From NCBI GenBank assembly GCA_964500015.1, contig CAZCMN010000016.1:1-21800 (forward strand): 21,800 bases of DNA. Reading direction: 5' to 3'. The position numbers and the translations under genes were made by a program. Numbering within the stretch: position 1 is the first letter of the stretch; the number at the start of each line of letters is the position of its first letter. Shown here one piece after another: positions 20,551 through 21,800 of the stretch. Source of the DNA: JAPLYB01 sp964500015 (GTDB taxonomy: Archaea > Nanobdellota > Nanobdellia > Pacearchaeales > UBA284). The notes under the pieces were generated by a model. That model saw only the letters and a program-made list of their open reading frames with translations. It made no database searches and was not told the origin of the DNA.

Positions 20551-20656
20551 TGCTAAAAAATCCTTTGGATTTTTGGCATGCCAAAAACACTAGAAAATCT
20601 GGGATTTTCTGTGTGCCCAAGAATTTTATTCTTGAGCATCTTCTGATTTTCCAGCA
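20551..20656. repeat. Double-hairpin element with nested copy
   Basis: Outer: TGC-TA-[AAAAATCC]-TTT-[GGATTTTT]-G-GCA then TGC-C-AAAAA, interrupted, then TCTTCTGATTTTCCAGCA. Inner copy 20588-20638 (51 bp): CAC-TA-[GAAAATC]-TGG-[GATTTTC]-T-GTG and TGC-C-[CAAGAAT]-TTT-[ATTCTTG]-A-GCA. Removing the inner copy joins AAAAA to TCTTCTGATTTT and restores an AAAATC/GATTTT hairpin closed by TGC/GCA. Confidence 0.85.
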
Positions 20657-20734
20657 TCATGATTTCTTATTTGTCATAATAAACCTAAAAAAGATAAGTT
20701 TTTAATAGGTAAAAACAAAATAATACTGTTGAAC

Positions 20735-20756
20735 GAATCTGAACTTAATCAGATTC
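20735..20756. repeat. Inverted repeat before tRNA-Trp
   Basis: GAATCTGA (20735-20742) and TCAGATTC (20749-20756) are perfect inverted copies with a 6-nt loop, 17 nt before the tRNA. It could be an operator, a processing signal or a remnant of recombination. Confidence 0.4.
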
Positions 20757-20772
20757 CTCAAATAATGGATAT

Positions 20773-20874
20773 GGGTTCGTAGTTCAATGGCTAGAATTGA
20801 AAAAGATAATTTTTCAAGAGCTAAAATTGCCGCCTCCAGAGCGGTGGATGGGGGTTCGAATCCCTCCGAACCCA
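20773..20874 (+). tRNA. tRNA-Trp(CCA) with a 30-nt insertion between D-arm and anticodon stem
   Basis: Acceptor GGGTTCG/CGAACCC (20773-20779, 20867-20873), discriminator A, no encoded CCA end. D-stem GTTC/GAAT. Anticodon arm GCCGC-CTCCAGA-GCGGT (20829-20845) gives anticodon CCA at 20836-20838. Variable loop GGAT; T-arm GGGGG-TTCGAAT-CCCTC. Bases 20799-20828 are extra: removing them gives a normal 72-nt tRNA. The insert forms TTGAAAAA/TTTTTCAA and is bounded by near-repeats CTAGAATTG and CTAAAATTG. It may be an archaeal intron at a non-canonical position (around 26/27) or an inserted hairpin. AATT/AATT with GGC/GCC gives a partial bulge-helix-bulge. Confidence 0.85.
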
Positions 20875-20904
20875 TACCTACCAAGTGTTACAGAAAAGAG
20901 AATG

Positions 20905-20925
20905 TTTATAAATAGAGAAATCTCT
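20905..20925 (+). promoter_or_regulatory. TATA box and palindrome of HExxH gene
   Basis: TTTATAAATA (20905-20914) is 25 nt before ATG 20934, so the mRNA is leaderless. AGAGA-AA-TCTCT (20914-20925) follows directly and could be an operator. Confidence 0.5.
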
Positions 20926-20933
20926 CTTGTTTA

Positions 20934-21371
20934 ATGGAAAGATATACGATAGATGAGATATACTATAATCTTGATGTAGCTAGAGATGGATTATATGACT
21001 CATTTGCAAATTCTGTTTGTGAAGCATTAAGTTTTTTAGATAAAAAGATAGTTGATGAGATATCAAAAAAGGTTCTGTTTTTTAGTTCAGATTATATCAG
21101 AGATTCAACATCTTGCCATTTAATGTTAAATACATCATTTTCTAAAGATAGAAAGATGGTAATCTTCTATTCAGAAGAAATTCTTAAAGGCTCTAAAAAA
21201 GAAATAATCAAAAAAATCCTTCATGAAATAGCACATTTTTATCTTAATCATAAGCAATGTTTTGATTTAAATAAAAAACAAATAGGGAAACAAGAAAAAG
21301 AAGCCGATAAACTAGCTAGGAGATGGTTAAAAAATGGATTTAGAGAAAATAGATATTCACGATTCAAGTAA
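20934..21371 (+). CDS. HExxH metallopeptidase-like protein (ImmA/IrrE-like)
   Basis: A 145-aa protein with a zinc-peptidase core: HEIAHFYLNH (about 106-115, HExxH followed by a further His) and QEKEADKLARRWL (about 122-134), whose Glu would be the third ligand. The short size and EADxxA helix resemble ImmA/IrrE peptidases, which in mobile elements cleave a repressor. The N-terminal half has no recognised domain and there is no HTH partner in view. It overlaps the integrase by 38 nt, so both belong to one unit next to tRNA-Trp. Confidence 0.65.
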   Translation: MERYTIDEIYYNLDVARDGLYDSFANSVCEALSFLDKKIVDEISKKVLFFSSDYIRDSTSCHLMLNTSFSKDRKMVIFYSEEILKGSKKEIIKKILHEIAHFYLNHKQCFDLNKKQIGKQEKEADKLARRWLKNGFRENRYSRFK

Positions 21372-21800
21372 TGAACTAAAGAAAGCAATAGTTAAACTAA
21401 AGAAAGATCTTTCTGAGAAAAATTCTAAAGTAATAATCAGTTTCTTAGAAGCTTCAGCAATAGGAAAAACAGCAAGGAGAGGAGCTTCAAGAAAACAATC
21501 AGGGGTAAGAACTAGATTAAAGAATGTTTTTTTACTGAAGGTTGTAATTAAGTGTCTTGATAAGAACTTGGAAGAAATAACTCCAAAAGATATGGAGAAG
21601 TTTATTAGAGCTTTGAATGAAGATACATTGAAAAAAGAAAACAAACAAAAGTATTCTGAGCAAACAAAATCAAACATCAAGAAGGTTTTAATCCAGTTCT
21701 TGAGATGGAAGTTTGGGGAAACTCCTAAATATCACGAGCTAACAGATTGGATTGAAACCAGATTCAAGAAAAAAGAAACTCCTTCATTAAGAGAAGAAGA
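21334..21800 (+). CDS. Tyrosine recombinase/integrase, N-terminal part (cut by window end)
   Basis: The frame from ATG 21334 stays open to the last base, giving 155 residues. It shows a core-binding SAM-like helical region: FLEASAIGKTARRGASRKQ, then VRTRLKNVFLLKVVIKCLDK, LEEITPKDMEKFIRALN, YSEQTKSNIKKVLIQFLRWK, and HELTDWIETRFKKKETPSLREE, where the catalytic domain would begin. The catalytic R-H-R-Y residues lie beyond the window. Its start inside the HExxH gene suggests coupling. Position 460 bp from a tRNA fits an integrated element. Confidence 0.8.
   Translation, partial: MDLEKIDIHDSSNELKKAIVKLKKDLSEKNSKVIISFLEASAIGKTARRGASRKQSGVRTRLKNVFLLKVVIKCLDKNLEEITPKDMEKFIRALNEDTLKKENKQKYSEQTKSNIKKVLIQFLRWKFGETPKYHELTDWIETRFKKKETPSLREE

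Noticed and set aside
1328..20656. Repeats as a CRISPR array
   Set aside because: Copies are dispersed over 19 kb with no regular spacing, no constant repeat sequence and no cas genes.
1328..20656. Repeats as integron attC sites
   Set aside because: They share hairpins with unpaired bases, but lack the attC core sequence GTTRRRY, do not alternate with cassettes, and occur inside genes.
1328..20656. Repeats as simple transcription terminators
   Set aside because: Several lie in leaders, within genes or nested in each other, which termination does not explain; single copies may still act as terminators.
20702..20884. Minus-strand reading frame of about 60 codons across the tRNA
   Set aside because: It is the antisense of the tRNA-Trp gene; GFEPPST-type peptides are a well-known artefact of reading tRNAs backwards.
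21357..21680. Minus-strand frame of about 107 codons near the window end
   Set aside because: It is the shadow of the integrase coding frame, which has clear family content.

Overview
The window looks like a chromosomal segment of an AT-rich DPANN-type archaeon, most like the Woesearchaeota/Pacearchaeota group. The basis is archaeal information-processing genes (TrmY, Hjc, a histone-fold protein, a TtuA-type thiolase, TrmB and Lrp regulators), TATA boxes about 25 nt before start codons that imply leaderless mRNAs, a lone form III RuBisCO, a class II LysRS and very small proteins. The lineage is inferred from gene content; no phylogeny was run.

Layout. 1-1300: two DNA-binding regulators, a TrmB-family protein cut by the window edge and an HTH protein with four C-terminal cysteines. 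1575-4416: a tight run of a DEDDh exonuclease, an HxGH nucleotidyltransferase, a cysteine desulfurase (IscS/NifS), a mini-HAD phosphatase and a DUF1858 disulfide protein, mostly with overlapping starts and stops. 4487-6878: a membrane-anchored diadenylate-cyclase-like protein, a four-helix membrane protein, the scaffold IscU, and a membrane-anchored winged-helix protein. 7002-9448: an ABC-2 exporter (ATPase and permease) and a small exported protein with ten cysteines. 9623-10915 (minus): RuBisCO. 11116-12685: a VapBC-like pair whose toxin gene is broken, then a TtuA-like tRNA thiolase. 12910-14698: TrmY and two unknown minus-strand genes. 15076-18439: Lrp/AsnC, LysRS, a zinc-ribbon DUF5679 protein, a histone, an unknown gene and Hjc. 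18450-20472: a membrane sensor with a cytoplasmic winged helix, a possible 29-aa protein and a secreted protein. 20773-21800: tRNA-Trp(CCA) carrying a 30-nt insertion, then a HExxH protein and the start of a tyrosine integrase, probably the edge of an integrated element.

The most unusual content is a dispersed family of 51-56 bp double-hairpin elements, at least 16 copies in 21.8 kb. Each is two abutting hairpins. Each hairpin has an outer paired trinucleotide (YRC/GYR, usually TGC/GCA), an asymmetric 2x1 internal loop whose two-base side begins with T at the outer end of the element, then an A-rich/T-rich stem. Stem sequences differ between copies but stay complementary. Copies are inserted in genes: 53 bp frameshifts the PIN toxin and 54 bp adds 18 in-frame codons to the thiolase. 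Other copies are nested inside one another, and removing the inner copy restores the outer hairpin. One copy interrupts a duplicated RuBisCO 3' end whose other copy is empty. This is direct sequence evidence for a small structural mobile element. A second structured motif (stem, NNGTTG bulge, TGC/GCA hairpin) follows several genes, and one copy encloses a double-hairpin cluster.
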